Source: JAGVPT01 sp963717445 (GTDB lineage: Bacteria > Bacteroidota > Ignavibacteria > UBA10030 > UBA8401). From it: a stretch of DNA of 64,000 nucleotides. Position numbers and translations under genes: made by a program. The notes under the pieces are model-generated. The model was given only the letters and a program-made list of their open reading frames with translations, ran no database searches and was not told the origin of the DNA. Numbering within the stretch: position 1 is the stretch's first letter; each line of letters begins with the position of its first letter. The stretch is from positions 1,116,001-1,180,000 of the forward strand of contig OY970334.1 of assembly GCA_963717445.1 (NCBI GenBank), written 5' to 3'. Positions 26,444 to 34,700 of this stretch are shown piece after piece.

Positions 26444-27408
26444 TCAACTCCTACATATCAACATTACGAACTTTAAATAAAGATACAAAATCGGAGAGAC
26501 AAATATCAAACTATCGAACCTGTCCAGAACGCCGCCATGGCCGGGAATCATCGTTGAAGAGTCCTTCACGCCGGCATCGCGTTTGAACAACGACTCCACT
26601 AAATCACCGATTTGGCCGAATACGCCAATAATGACTCCAATCGCCAACGCCTCATGGAATCGTAAGTATGGAAGGAAAAATTTCTGCGCCGCAATCATTG
26701 TTCCAACTGCCCCGAAGAACCCCCACACAGCCCTTCCCAAGTTTTATTCGGGCTCACACGGACAAAAAGCTTATGCCGGCCTGTTGCCATTCCGCCAAAA
26801 TATGCCGCCGAGTCGCATATCCAGATGGTTGCGAAAATAGAAATAATCGTGAGACCTCCCCAACTGTAAACGACAGCATGAACTGACGCATCGGATAATC
26901 CATCGGTATATTTCCGGGCAAGCCCCCACGGAAATTCATTCCCAAAGAATTCCCGGATGCCGATGAAGGTGGCAAGAAATAAACCGATATACACGACTCC
27001 GAGAATCGTGTATCCGACATTGATAAATATTGAACCTTTGTTTCGAAAGAGTTCAATCATCAACACCAGGCTAAGGAATAGCAGAAGAACGACCGAGATC
27101 ATCTGTGACGTGGTGAAAGGAGGAACCGTGATGCCTTTACCGAAAAAAAGCGGCGCCAAGAACGATTGAATAGGTTTATGAAAGAAGGCGACATTCAGTA
27201 AAACCGCGGTCGCAATTCCCAACGTTCGCTGCGGCGAAGCCCCTTTGACAATTGCGAGTAAGTACAATTCATTCAGCGCCAGGCAAGAAACGGCGCAAAC
27301 AAAAAGGAAGAAGAAAAACCCCCCAATGTACGAAATGAAAAGGAGTGCTGGAATCGCGACGAGCGCGACAAACACGCGAGAGACAAGGTTTGAATTTTTC
27401 GTCATCAT
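26444..27408 (-). CDS. cdsA: Phosphatidate cytidylyltransferase, broken by one frameshift
   Basis: CdsA makes CDP-diacylglycerol, the precursor of all major phospholipids, and is normally essential. The N-terminal part (237 residues from 27408) holds several membrane helices and ends in frame at SPNKTWEG. The C-terminal part continues in another frame as AVWGFFGAVG and carries the family signature SLFKRDAGVKDSSTMIPGHG with GGVLDRFDSL. A single missing G in a GGG run at about 26731-26733 would join TWEG to AVWG. Read through, the protein has about 320 residues, as expected. The start overlaps the stop of the upstream zinc-ribbon gene. Because the gene is usually essential, a sequencing error is more likely than a true knockout. 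Confidence 0.85.
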
Positions 27409-27872
27409 CAGTGAATCGTGCCGTCAATAAGGAATTCTTCGAACTCCATCTCTTCCAGAAGGCGTCGGGCTTCGCCGGCCATATCTCTTTTGACAAAGAT
27501 GGACACTGAGCGATCATCCGTGAGGCGACAAAATTGTGAAAATCGTGTAGTGGAATAGTAAAGTGCAGTGACTCCGTTCACGGAAAGATTTTTCACAAGC
27601 ATGTCTGCATCAAACTCGGTGGCAACCGCCGCAAGCTTGGAGTAGTCCGTTGTCAACCGGGAATGGGCGACATCGTCGCAATACATTTTATGTTCTCGCG
27701 CGGCCGAACAATCGTCGCAGACCGGTTTGCCGCAGATGATGCACACGCCGGTTGCATTCGTCCCCGAATGGTTTTCACATTCAACCTCGTCCTGATCGCG
27801 AAGAACATAGCCGCACGAAACGCAAAACAGCGCCGCTATGGTATTCACTGCTTGGCAACGGGGACAGGTCAT
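27408..27872 (-). CDS. Zinc-ribbon / B-box-like protein with DUF2007-like C-terminus
   Basis: I start at MTCPRCQAVN, whose ATGA overlaps the stop of the upstream protease gene, giving 154 residues. Two zinc sites are visible: CPRCQAVNTIAALFCVSCG (CxxC...CxxC) and a second set, ENHSGTNATGVCIICGKPVC with DDCSAAREHKMYCDD, similar to a B-box finger. The end (about 90-154) matches the DUF2007 pattern of a small signal-transducer-like fold: VATEFDADMLVKNLSVNGV then SVSIFVKRDMAGEARRLLEE. Function unknown. Its stop overlaps the cdsA start by one base. Confidence 0.75.
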   Translation of the reverse strand: MTCPRCQAVNTIAALFCVSCGYVLRDQDEVECENHSGTNATGVCIICGKPVCDDCSAAREHKMYCDDVAHSRLTTDYSKLAAVATEFDADMLVKNLSVNGVTALYYSTTRFSQFCRLTDDRSVSIFVKRDMAGEARRLLEEMEFEEFLIDGTIH

Positions 27873-28831
27873 ACGGAAAGCTCCCGGCCGGCCGAACGTT
27901 GCGGCCCGGAAGTCACCTGCCAATAAAAATATATCGCGATAAGGAAAATGATTCCGAAGCCGAGTGTCGTGGAGAGAACAAACGCCGACGAATAGTCCGA
28001 CAACGAATTGAACATCGACAGCGCGGCCGAATTTTTTATGTCGGATTCATAGTACACTCCCATAACGGATACAATGTTATTGATGAAATGTGCAGCCATG
28101 GGGATCAAAATTGTTTCCGACCTGTACATAAAAAAACCGAACAAGATGCCTAGCCCGGCAAGAGGGACGAGAAGAAACGGGTTTACATGATAGAGGCCGA
28201 AAATAATTCCGGTGAAAATAAATCCGGCTTTCTTGTTCGTCGCCAACGTCATATTTTTCTGGATTAATCCGCGGAACAGCAGCTCTTCACAGAGAGCAGG
28301 CGTCAACGCGACAACGACAATAACAAAAAGGAGTTCCGACGGCGAATGCGCTTGAACCAGCATGGTGTAGGTTTCCTCGATCATTTTTCGCACCATTTCT
28401 ATGAACGGGCGAAGCGATTCGGGCAGCGGAATTTTGTCCTGGAAGAAAAGGTACCCCTCCATCACCTGTTGGAGAGAAAAGACGCCGACCACCGCGAGTA
28501 CAAACTCGGTCGCTTTCGGTATCCGCCACGAAAGGGCGGGCCGAGCGGTGCCATGCTGGACTCTCATCAAAATAATGGTGGGGATCAGCAAAAAAATAAT
28601 TTGTGCGAGCATAGTCGCAACCCGCATCCACTGCACATTGTCGCTTGTGACAGATTGACCGAAGAGGAGGAGTGTAATGCCGCCCCCGACTACCTGGTAA
28701 AGAAAGAAAATTCCCGCCAGGGCAAGAACGACAAAGCCCAGAGGATTCATCCTTAAACTTTCAATCTCTGAAGCCACCGTCGGTTTTTCCGTAACGGCAT
28801 TACCTGCACTATGTTCGCCGGGTTCGCCCAT
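27869..28831 (-). CDS. CPBP-family intramembrane metalloprotease
   Basis: A 320-residue membrane protein with about eight hydrophobic segments. The CPBP (Abi/CaaX protease-like) motifs are present: ALCEELLFRGLIQKN, with the Glu-Glu pair and arginine, then FTGIIFGLYHVNPF, and finally AAHFINN. Such enzymes cleave within membranes, for example after CAAX prenylation in eukaryotes. Bacterial substrates are mostly unknown. The start overlaps the upstream DHS-like gene by 23 bp and the stop overlaps the zinc-ribbon gene by 4 bp, so translation is probably coupled. Confidence 0.9.
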   Translation of the reverse strand: MGEPGEHSAGNAVTEKPTVASEIESLRMNPLGFVVLALAGIFFLYQVVGGGITLLLFGQSVTSDNVQWMRVATMLAQIIFLLIPTIILMRVQHGTARPALSWRIPKATEFVLAVVGVFSLQQVMEGYLFFQDKIPLPESLRPFIEMVRKMIEETYTMLVQAHSPSELLFVIVVVALTPALCEELLFRGLIQKNMTLATNKKAGFIFTGIIFGLYHVNPFLLVPLAGLGILFGFFMYRSETILIPMAAHFINNIVSVMGVYYESDIKNSAALSMFNSLSDYSSAFVLSTTLGFGIIFLIAIYFYWQVTSGPQRSAGRELSV

Positions 28832-29786
28832 TTGTCCTAACAGATTGTTTTACGAGTGCCGCGAGGAGTGGAATCATGATTTCATGATGACCGGAAAAAT
28901 CATACCCTTTCCCCGTTTTTTGCGTCGGCCGGAGAACAACGTTCATCATCGGCCGGTAATGCCGAAGCATATCGAAATTCGCCGTGGTGAATCCCTGCAC
29001 CTTGCTGCCGAGATTTCGCGCGACAGTGAGCGCCTTCAAAAAGACTTCGGGCATAATGACGGCGGAGCCGACGTTCAGCACAACGCCGCCGTTGACCAAG
29101 CCTTGTATGGTATTGGCCAATATTTTGAAATCACGAAAGCTCAATTCACCCGTTGCGGCTCCGTCCATTGTCGGCTGCTGGTGGACAATATCCGTTCCGA
29201 TTGCTGCATGCACCGTTACAGGGACGTCGAGTTCATAACAAGTCGCAAGGATGCTCAACCGTTTATTTTTTGCCCGTGCTTCGACCAACGCTCGTCCGAG
29301 AGTCTCGCCGTAGCCCATTGTCGTCATGTAATAACCCATGGAAAGAGCGTTGTTGATGAATTCCCCAGTCTCTTGTGACATGCCGAATTTTCCGTCGAGA
29401 ATATTTTCCGCAACGTCTTCCAACGTCTGTCCCCATAACGCTGTTTCTACATCGTGAATGGAGGCGGCGCTGTTCATGGCAACTGCGGTCACGATCTTCC
29501 GCCGCACTAAATCGATGATGATCGGAGACAATCCCACCTTGACGACATGCGCTCCCATCATCACGATGACGGGCGTATTCTGCTTTCGCGAGCGGACAAT
29601 TTCAGCAGCCAGATCTTTAAGCTGCGCTGCCGCCAAAATGTTAGGCAGTGAGCGCGTAAATTCGGCAAACGATTGTTTCGAAGGGTCGAACGGCTCGGCA
29701 AAATCTTTCGGCGTTACTTTGCTCTTGCGTGTCTTGATCGAAATGGTTGTGACCTTCGAGAGATCAGCCTGGATATATTTTGACAT
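28809..29786 (-). CDS. Conserved protein, possibly deoxyhypusine-synthase-like
   Basis: A soluble protein of 325 residues. It has Rossmann-like segments: NTPVIVMMGAHVVKVGLSPI, then AVAMNSAASIHDVETALWGQ, and later GGVVLNVGSAVIMPEVFLKA. The pattern of a glycine-rich loop plus a histidine-aspartate pair (SIHDVE) is reminiscent of the deoxyhypusine synthase family, but I am not certain of the match. No eIF5A homologue is visible, so a true hypusine role would be unexpected. It sits between DUF3108 (one base apart) and CPBP genes. Confidence 0.5.
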   Translation of the reverse strand: MSKYIQADLSKVTTISIKTRKSKVTPKDFAEPFDPSKQSFAEFTRSLPNILAAAQLKDLAAEIVRSRKQNTPVIVMMGAHVVKVGLSPIIIDLVRRKIVTAVAMNSAASIHDVETALWGQTLEDVAENILDGKFGMSQETGEFINNALSMGYYMTTMGYGETLGRALVEARAKNKRLSILATCYELDVPVTVHAAIGTDIVHQQPTMDGAATGELSFRDFKILANTIQGLVNGGVVLNVGSAVIMPEVFLKALTVARNLGSKVQGFTTANFDMLRHYRPMMNVVLRPTQKTGKGYDFSGHHEIMIPLLAALVKQSVRTNGRTRRT

Positions 29787-30605
29787 TTATTTTTCCCTCG
29801 CTTTCAATTCACCGTTAATGCCTGAGTATTCACGCAGCTCTGAGTTGATCGAGCCGATGAGAACCTTTGTGCTGATCTTCACGGGAATTTTCCTTTCATC
29901 ATCGGAAAGCCAAATAAGGACTCTCCCATCGCTCTTGAACAATCCCCCTTCTTTTGCCAACGGCTCAATAACGATGCATTTGAATGTACCGGCTTCCACG
30001 CTCACCGTTTCCCTGCCGATAAACTTTACGTCAAGATCATACGTTGAGTCTTTATAGAAATTTTGAAGATGAATTTTTTCTCCAACACTTCTATTCGAGT
30101 AATCAAGCGTCCGGGTAAAAAAGAACGCCGACATAATATCCTGAACTTTGGGCGGAATAGGATATTGCTTTTCGGATGCTGTTGCAATGTGGTGTATCTG
30201 GTCAAAGTCCGCGGTAAAATCGCGGCGATAGTGTCCCTCTTTCACGTGTTGTTCAAAACGCCAAGGAAAAATTCCGTCGACATCGAGATATGTTATGTAC
30301 CGGTCGCGTACTTCAAAGAACCAGGAAAATGTCGGTGTTGAATTAACCTGGAACATCACCTTGAAACATTGATGTGCGGCGATAGTATCATATTCAGGAA
30401 TCGATATGACCGCTTCGCCGGCAGTGATAAACCCGTAACGCACATCGAAGACCAAGCGCTCACCGACGGTGAACGCAGTTTGAGAATCAGCCTGCACCAA
30501 TGCTCCGGTTTGAAAAGCGGCGGCAATATCGAACCCGGAGAGGAGAAGGACTGTGATGGCCGCAATGATGCCAAATGCTGAAAAGTCACTTCCCTTTTTA
30601 TTCAT
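29787..30605 (-). CDS. DUF3108 domain protein, exported
   Basis: A 272-residue protein with an N-terminal hydrophobic signal or anchor (about 10-30). The DUF3108 domain runs from about 45 to the end, with TVGERLVFDVRYGFITAGEA and FEVRDRYITYLDVDGIFPWR. The domain is thought to be a beta-rich, lipocalin-like periplasmic fold. Its function is not known. It overlaps the end of the glycosyltransferase gene by 8 bp, which suggests an envelope-glycan context. Confidence 0.85.
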   Translation of the reverse strand: MNKKGSDFSAFGIIAAITVLLLSGFDIAAAFQTGALVQADSQTAFTVGERLVFDVRYGFITAGEAVISIPEYDTIAAHQCFKVMFQVNSTPTFSWFFEVRDRYITYLDVDGIFPWRFEQHVKEGHYRRDFTADFDQIHHIATASEKQYPIPPKVQDIMSAFFFTRTLDYSNRSVGEKIHLQNFYKDSTYDLDVKFIGRETVSVEAGTFKCIVIEPLAKEGGLFKSDGRVLIWLSDDERKIPVKISTKVLIGSINSELREYSGINGELKAREK

Positions 30606-31695
30606 TCAAGAACTCTTTGATCGCAAAAAATACTTTGTCAATCGTAATTTGATCCATACAAACGTTCGACCGGCACACCGACCCCCTGCATAGTGCACAG
30701 ACGTTGTTGTCCGCAAGAAAGACTTTTTTTTTCTCTGTGTATGGACCCCACCGGACGGGACTGCACTGCACGATCGGCGGGAAGAAAGCAACGACCGGAG
30801 TCCCGACGGTTGCCGCAATATGCATCGGGCCGGTGGAATTTGAGACAAAGACTCTTGCCCGGCGGATCAGCGCCCCGAGTTCCATCAGGGAAAGTCTTCC
30901 GACAACGGCAAGAGGTTTCGCTGTCATACCGTCGGTAACCTTTTGCACTAAAGGCTCTTCTCCCTTCCCTCCGGTTACAAGGACTTTGACTCCCAGCCGC
31001 CGATGCAACTCGTTTCCAAGCTTGGAAAAATTTTCAGCGCTCCAATCACGAGCGGAGCCGCCGCTCCCCGGATGAAGAATAACGAATTTGTCTTGGTGAG
31101 AAATAGAATTACCCGCAAGCAGAGAGTCAACGGCATCACAAGCGGAAGAAGAAATCGAAAACTCAAATTCCGGTCTCTCATGGATATCAATTCCCAGAGG
31201 TTGTAGCAGATTGAGATTGTATTCTACTTCATGCCGCTGCGCATTTTTCCGGTGTTCAAACACTCTCCGGTTAAACAGGAACGAATACCACCGGTACCCA
31301 GACCCAACCCGAATACGAATGCCCGCAAAAAATACCAACAGCGCCGGACGGAAACGCGGATACGGGATGATGGCTATGTCGAAGCCCCGACCACGAATTT
31401 TTTTGAGAATTGCTAAGAGCGATGAAATTCTGTTTTCATGCTCGTAGAGTATCACTTCGTCAACACATGAGTGATGGTCGACGAGTTCGCGCGTATATCG
31501 ACGCATTAATACAGAGATGGTGGCATTAGGAAAACGGCGTCTGAGAAGCGGCAGCATCGGCAATGAGAGGATGACGTCTCCGATTCTATCGATGCGGACA
31601 AGAAGGATATTTTTTACGTCGTCGTTCAAAACAATGCGGCGGATGAAAACCAGAACACCTCTCTCGCAAATATTTTCAAATTTAATATACGGCAA
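30598..31695 (-). CDS. Family 9 glycosyltransferase (heptosyltransferase-like)
   Basis: A GT9 enzyme of 365 residues of the WaaC/WaaF/WaaQ type, which adds heptose or a related sugar to lipopolysaccharide core on the inner face of the membrane. N-terminal NILLVRIDRIGDVILSLPML is the family opening. The C-terminal donor site includes LHPGSGGSARDWSAENFSKL, then VTGGKGEEP and RVFVSNSTGPMHIAATVGTP. Both the annotated start and an alternative 22 codons in are TTG, so the first residues are uncertain. The cysteine-rich tail CALCRGSVCRSNVCMDQI is seen in many heptosyltransferase relatives. It begins the long minus-strand run. Confidence 0.88.
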   Translation of the reverse strand: MPYIKFENICERGVLVFIRRIVLNDDVKNILLVRIDRIGDVILSLPMLPLLRRRFPNATISVLMRRYTRELVDHHSCVDEVILYEHENRISSLLAILKKIRGRGFDIAIIPYPRFRPALLVFFAGIRIRVGSGYRWYSFLFNRRVFEHRKNAQRHEVEYNLNLLQPLGIDIHERPEFEFSISSSACDAVDSLLAGNSISHQDKFVILHPGSGGSARDWSAENFSKLGNELHRRLGVKVLVTGGKGEEPLVQKVTDGMTAKPLAVVGRLSLMELGALIRRARVFVSNSTGPMHIAATVGTPVVAFFPPIVQCSPVRWGPYTEKKKVFLADNNVCALCRGSVCRSNVCMDQITIDKVFFAIKEFLNE

Positions 31696-31750
31696 ACACG
31701 AGTCAGGCGCAAGGTAACTGACGCAGAGTAATGTTAAGGCTTGGAAAGAT

Positions 31751-31822
31751 GCCGGACACGTTGTTGATGTACATCTCCAAATATTTCAACGAATAGAGAT
31801 TTTTTAGATAAGGTGTCCGACG
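31751..31822 (+). repeat. 72-bp inverted-ended element, copy 1
   Basis: The element starts GCCGGACAC and ends GTGTCCGAC, nearly perfect 9-bp terminal inverted repeats. A second copy at 44766-44837 lies in inverted orientation. Position by position the two agree at 50 of 71 aligned bases, including AAATATTTCAAC in the centre. It is too short to encode anything. It resembles a miniature inverted-repeat element or a structured regulatory repeat. Confidence 0.6.
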
Positions 31823-31881
31823 TCTGACAAATGAAGGGCAAACACTAGTGCCGTTTCCAATAAATAATCTTGTGCTTTTGA

Positions 31882-31963
31882 ACCGCCACGGACGCTAAGA
31901 ACGCAAAGAAGGTTCGGAAAAATTAACGATAACGGCCTTTGTGTCCTTGGCGTCCTTTGCGGT
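31882..31963. repeat. Fold-back junction repeat (ACCGCCACGGACGC type)
   Basis: Two 27-base arms, 31882-31908 and 31937-31963, are inverted copies of each other with 22 of 27 positions matching. The spacer is 28 bases. Units of the type GGACGC and AACGCAAAG recur within the arms. With the adjacent 72-bp element it occupies most of the 331-bp gap between the glycosyltransferase and the dipeptidase. No gene is visible. Confidence 0.6.
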
Positions 31964-32026
31964 GAACTACAAGATTACTTTTGAGAGAGCACTAGCACTC
32001 CCCGATGGCATTCAACCTTTGAAGAA

Positions 32027-32698
32027 TTATTCCAACGGTTGGTCCAAAATTTTAAATTTTCCCCATCCGTGAAAATCGAAGTGCCACCATTCCGTCGACA
32101 TCCTCAAAAAACCGTGCCGCTCCATGACTTCTTCCAGCAGAGCGCGGTTTTTTATGACGTTCTTCGGCAGCTTCATGTAGTCGCAGTGAGCTTTAACGGT
32201 AAAATTATCGAACGGCGTCGGCATCTCAATTTCGTGGCCGAGAGAATCGATGATTGTCAGGTCAACTGCCGCACCCCTGTTATGGCGCGAGCCCTTGGCA
32301 GGATTTGCCACATACCGTTCGTCGGGGACAGCTTCCCACAATTTTTTTTGGATGGAAAGCGGACGATATCCGTCGAATATTTTGAGTCCAAGCCCGCTAG
32401 TTTTTAATTCTTTCTGAACAGCGCTTAGACTTTCAGCCGGTTCACGCCGGAGCAGGCATTTAACAACAGGGTAGAGCTTGTGATGAGTAAAATTATTCCG
32501 TGTCGCGTATCGTATATCGAGAACAATTGTCGAGTCGACAGAAAGGACGTCGACAAGTTCAGTTTTTGTTTTCTGTTGGGCAAGTTCTGGGGAAGTAAGA
32601 AGCAAACAGTAAACAGTGAAGTAGAATATCCTCCTTACTTGCTTAAGGATTCTAGATTTCCGGTCAACCGTTGCTCTCTTCACTCCATATAATTTCAT
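32027..32698 (-). CDS. D-alanyl-D-alanine dipeptidase (VanX/DdpX-like)
   Basis: A zinc peptidase of family M15D, 223 residues including a signal peptide. It contains KIFDGYRPLSIQKKLWE, the first zinc-ligand block GSRHNRGAAVDLTII (SxHxxGxAxD), and the second block MSTEWWHFDFHGW, with the catalytic glutamate and the last zinc histidine. Such enzymes split D-Ala-D-Ala, for wall turnover or nutrient use. The N-terminal 45 residues contain FYFTVYCLLLTS, coded by a CTGTTTACTGTTT-type repeat, so the signal peptide seems partly built from repeat DNA. No vancomycin-resistance partners are nearby. Confidence 0.93.
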   Translation of the reverse strand: MKLYGVKRATVDRKSRILKQVRRIFYFTVYCLLLTSPELAQQKTKTELVDVLSVDSTIVLDIRYATRNNFTHHKLYPVVKCLLRREPAESLSAVQKELKTSGLGLKIFDGYRPLSIQKKLWEAVPDERYVANPAKGSRHNRGAAVDLTIIDSLGHEIEMPTPFDNFTVKAHCDYMKLPKNVIKNRALLEEVMERHGFLRMSTEWWHFDFHGWGKFKILDQPLE

Positions 32699-32733
32699 CG
32701 GCGATCTGTGCTAAATCCGTGCCATCTGCGCAA

Positions 32734-33903
32734 TCAGGAGACGAAGACCTTTGCCACTTCCAGCATCATCGAAGGTTTATTCCACAATGCTGTACGGAAA
32801 ATACCTCCAAGGGTTCGCTTTTCTTCGGGGAGTTTTAACGCACCGTCGCAAATATTGTTGAGGGTGTCATCGGAGAAACTTGCAATAGCTTCTTTGATGT
32901 TATAGAACACTTCATGGCGCCATCCCAACCGCTTATGCCAGCGTTTTTCGTATTCGCCAAGATAGGACAGGTCGTTTTTCGCGATGGCTTCCGTGGCAAC
33001 TTGGCCGCCGATCATTCCACCGATCATCCCGCTGATGATGCCGCCACCTGAAACCGGATTCACTTGATGGGCCGCATCGCCGACAAGAATGACATTATTT
33101 GCAACAATCCGGTCGCATGTTTTTGCGCACGGTACGCCGCCGGCAATATGCGTAAGGATGGCGGCGCTTGGAAATTTTTTCTCCATAAACTCGTGCAAAA
33201 ATTTAATCGCAGGCTTTTTCTTCGCCTCCTCTACACTCAATCCAAGTCCGACGTTTGCCGTATTTTTCCCTTTGGGAAATACCCACAAATACCCTCCGGG
33301 TGACACTTCATCGCCGAAATAGAAATCGAGCACGTCGGGTTCTACGTCGATGCCGGAGATTGTCATTTGAGCACAACTCTCCATGTCTCGGATATGACAT
33401 GTCGTATCGATCCCCGCCCATTTCCCTACACGCGATTCAACGCCGTCGGCGGCGATAACAATGCTACAACGGATATCGACTTTCACGTCTTTGATCAATG
33501 CTCGGACGCCGACCGCCGCGCCGTTGTCATCTTTCAATAAATCGTAGGCGTATGCTTTGGTTACGACTTCGGCCCCTTCTTTCGCCGCAAGTTTCGCCAA
33601 CTCATAATCGAAGATACGGCGTTCAAGTACGTAACCGGTTCCGTCAAGGCGCGGGACAACGCTCTTACCGTTCGGCGCCACCAAACGGAATTTTGTTACC
33701 GTCGAAGCAATCCATTTTTGATCGGGCTCGATAAATTGAATAACTCCTTCTTGGCTCACCGCCTCCCCGCACCGAACCGGATAACCGACATCGCGATCTT
33801 TTTCGAGCATCAGCACGGACGCACCGCCGGCTGCAGCGTAACGCGCAGCAGTTGAGCCGGCAGGCCCGGCGCCCACAACGATAACATCATAATGCTGTTT
33901 CAT
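32734..33903 (-). CDS. Geranylgeranyl reductase family FAD-dependent oxidoreductase
   Basis: A flavoprotein of 389 residues. It begins HYDVIVVGAGPAGSTAARYA (FAD-binding dinucleotide loop), then EKDRDVGYPVRCGEAVS, and later ILVGDAAHQVNPVSGGGIIS, the second FAD motif. Relatives reduce the prenyl chains of chlorophyll, archaeal lipids or menaquinone. A ferredoxin gene overlaps its start by 4 bp upstream, a natural electron donor. I infer reduction of an isoprenoid chain, perhaps on menaquinone. A different hydroxylase-type role is less likely. Confidence 0.88.
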   Translation of the reverse strand: MKQHYDVIVVGAGPAGSTAARYAAAGGASVLMLEKDRDVGYPVRCGEAVSQEGVIQFIEPDQKWIASTVTKFRLVAPNGKSVVPRLDGTGYVLERRIFDYELAKLAAKEGAEVVTKAYAYDLLKDDNGAAVGVRALIKDVKVDIRCSIVIAADGVESRVGKWAGIDTTCHIRDMESCAQMTISGIDVEPDVLDFYFGDEVSPGGYLWVFPKGKNTANVGLGLSVEEAKKKPAIKFLHEFMEKKFPSAAILTHIAGGVPCAKTCDRIVANNVILVGDAAHQVNPVSGGGIISGMIGGMIGGQVATEAIAKNDLSYLGEYEKRWHKRLGWRHEVFYNIKEAIASFSDDTLNNICDGALKLPEEKRTLGGIFRTALWNKPSMMLEVAKVFVS

Positions 33904-34160
33904 TTCAGCGAATGTGCAAATTGATAGTTATCCAGTGCAGAAATTTCTCTCGGAAGGTCCTGGATTCCGTTGCGATGAAATTCAATCACTTCCCACGGGC
34001 ATGCCCAAACGCACTTGCGGCAGTTTGTACAGCGTTCTTCAATGACGGCGATCTTCGATTCCTGGAGTTCGATTGCGTCCTCGGGACAAACACCGACACA
34101 GCACCCGCAATAATCGCACTTACCCGGACGGATGTAGATCATTAAAAACGGCTTCGCCAT
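33900..34160 (-). CDS. Two-[4Fe-4S] ferredoxin
   Basis: An 86-residue ferredoxin with two cluster motifs, CDYCGCCVGVCPEDAIEL and CTNCRKCVWACPWEVIEF, each CxxCxxCxxxCP-like. The second motif has the usual CxxCxxCxxxCP spacing. An internal ATG at residue 7 (MIYIRPGKCDYC) is an alternative start. Its stop overlaps the start of the geranylgeranyl reductase by 4 bp, so it very likely feeds electrons to that enzyme. Confidence 0.93.
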   Translation of the reverse strand: MAKPFLMIYIRPGKCDYCGCCVGVCPEDAIELQESKIAVIEERCTNCRKCVWACPWEVIEFHRNGIQDLPREISALDNYQFAHSLK

Positions 34161-34188
34161 GGGAAATATTCTTTATGAAGAAAACGAA

Positions 34189-34590
34189 TTATTTGATGGA
34201 CAAAAGCTCTACCTCAAAAATGAGCTTTGCATTGGGGGGGATAACTCCTCCGGCACCTCGACTTCCATAACCAAGTTCCGGAGGAATAAAAAACTTGGAT
34301 TTACCGCCAACCTTCATCGTTGCCACTCCATCGTCCCATCCCTGAATTACCTGCCCGACGCCAAGCTTAAATGTAAATGGCTGGTTCCGATCGATCGAAC
34401 TGTCGAATTTTGTCCCGTCCTCAAGCCACCCCGTATATTGAACTGTCACTACGTCTCCCCGCTTCGGTGAAGGACCGGTTCCTTCTTTTATGATTTCATA
34501 TTTCATGCCAGAGTCTGTTACTCCTATATTCTTCTTTGCACAACCTGCAATCGACAGCGCTGCAACCAAAAAAAGTATTACGCTTTTCAT
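34189..34590 (-). CDS. FKBP-type peptidyl-prolyl isomerase lipoprotein
   Basis: I start at MKSVILFLVAALSIAGCAKK, giving 133 residues; the ATG has GGGGAG upstream. The lipobox LSIAGC marks a lipoprotein. The FKBP domain follows: YEIIKEGTGPSPKRGDVVTV, then YTGWLEDGTKFDSSIDRNQP and VIQGWDDGVATMKVGGKSKF, ending PPELGYGSRGAGGVIPPNA. It should catalyse proline isomerisation and aid folding of envelope proteins. An upstream extension of the frame is not family sequence. Confidence 0.94.
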   Translation of the reverse strand: MKSVILFLVAALSIAGCAKKNIGVTDSGMKYEIIKEGTGPSPKRGDVVTVQYTGWLEDGTKFDSSIDRNQPFTFKLGVGQVIQGWDDGVATMKVGGKSKFFIPPELGYGSRGAGGVIPPNAKLIFEVELLSIK

Positions 34591-34700
34591 AGACTCCCCG
34601 GTGAGTAAGGATAACTCTACAAAAATAGGGAAAAAATATTTTACTTCCAACTCCTCATGTGAATAGTGATACCATGGCATCACTTCGTCTCCCGGACAAC

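Noticed and set aside
31870..31985. The repeats near 31900 as a CRISPR array
   Set aside because: The words are degenerate, inverted and unevenly spaced, without unique spacers of constant length.
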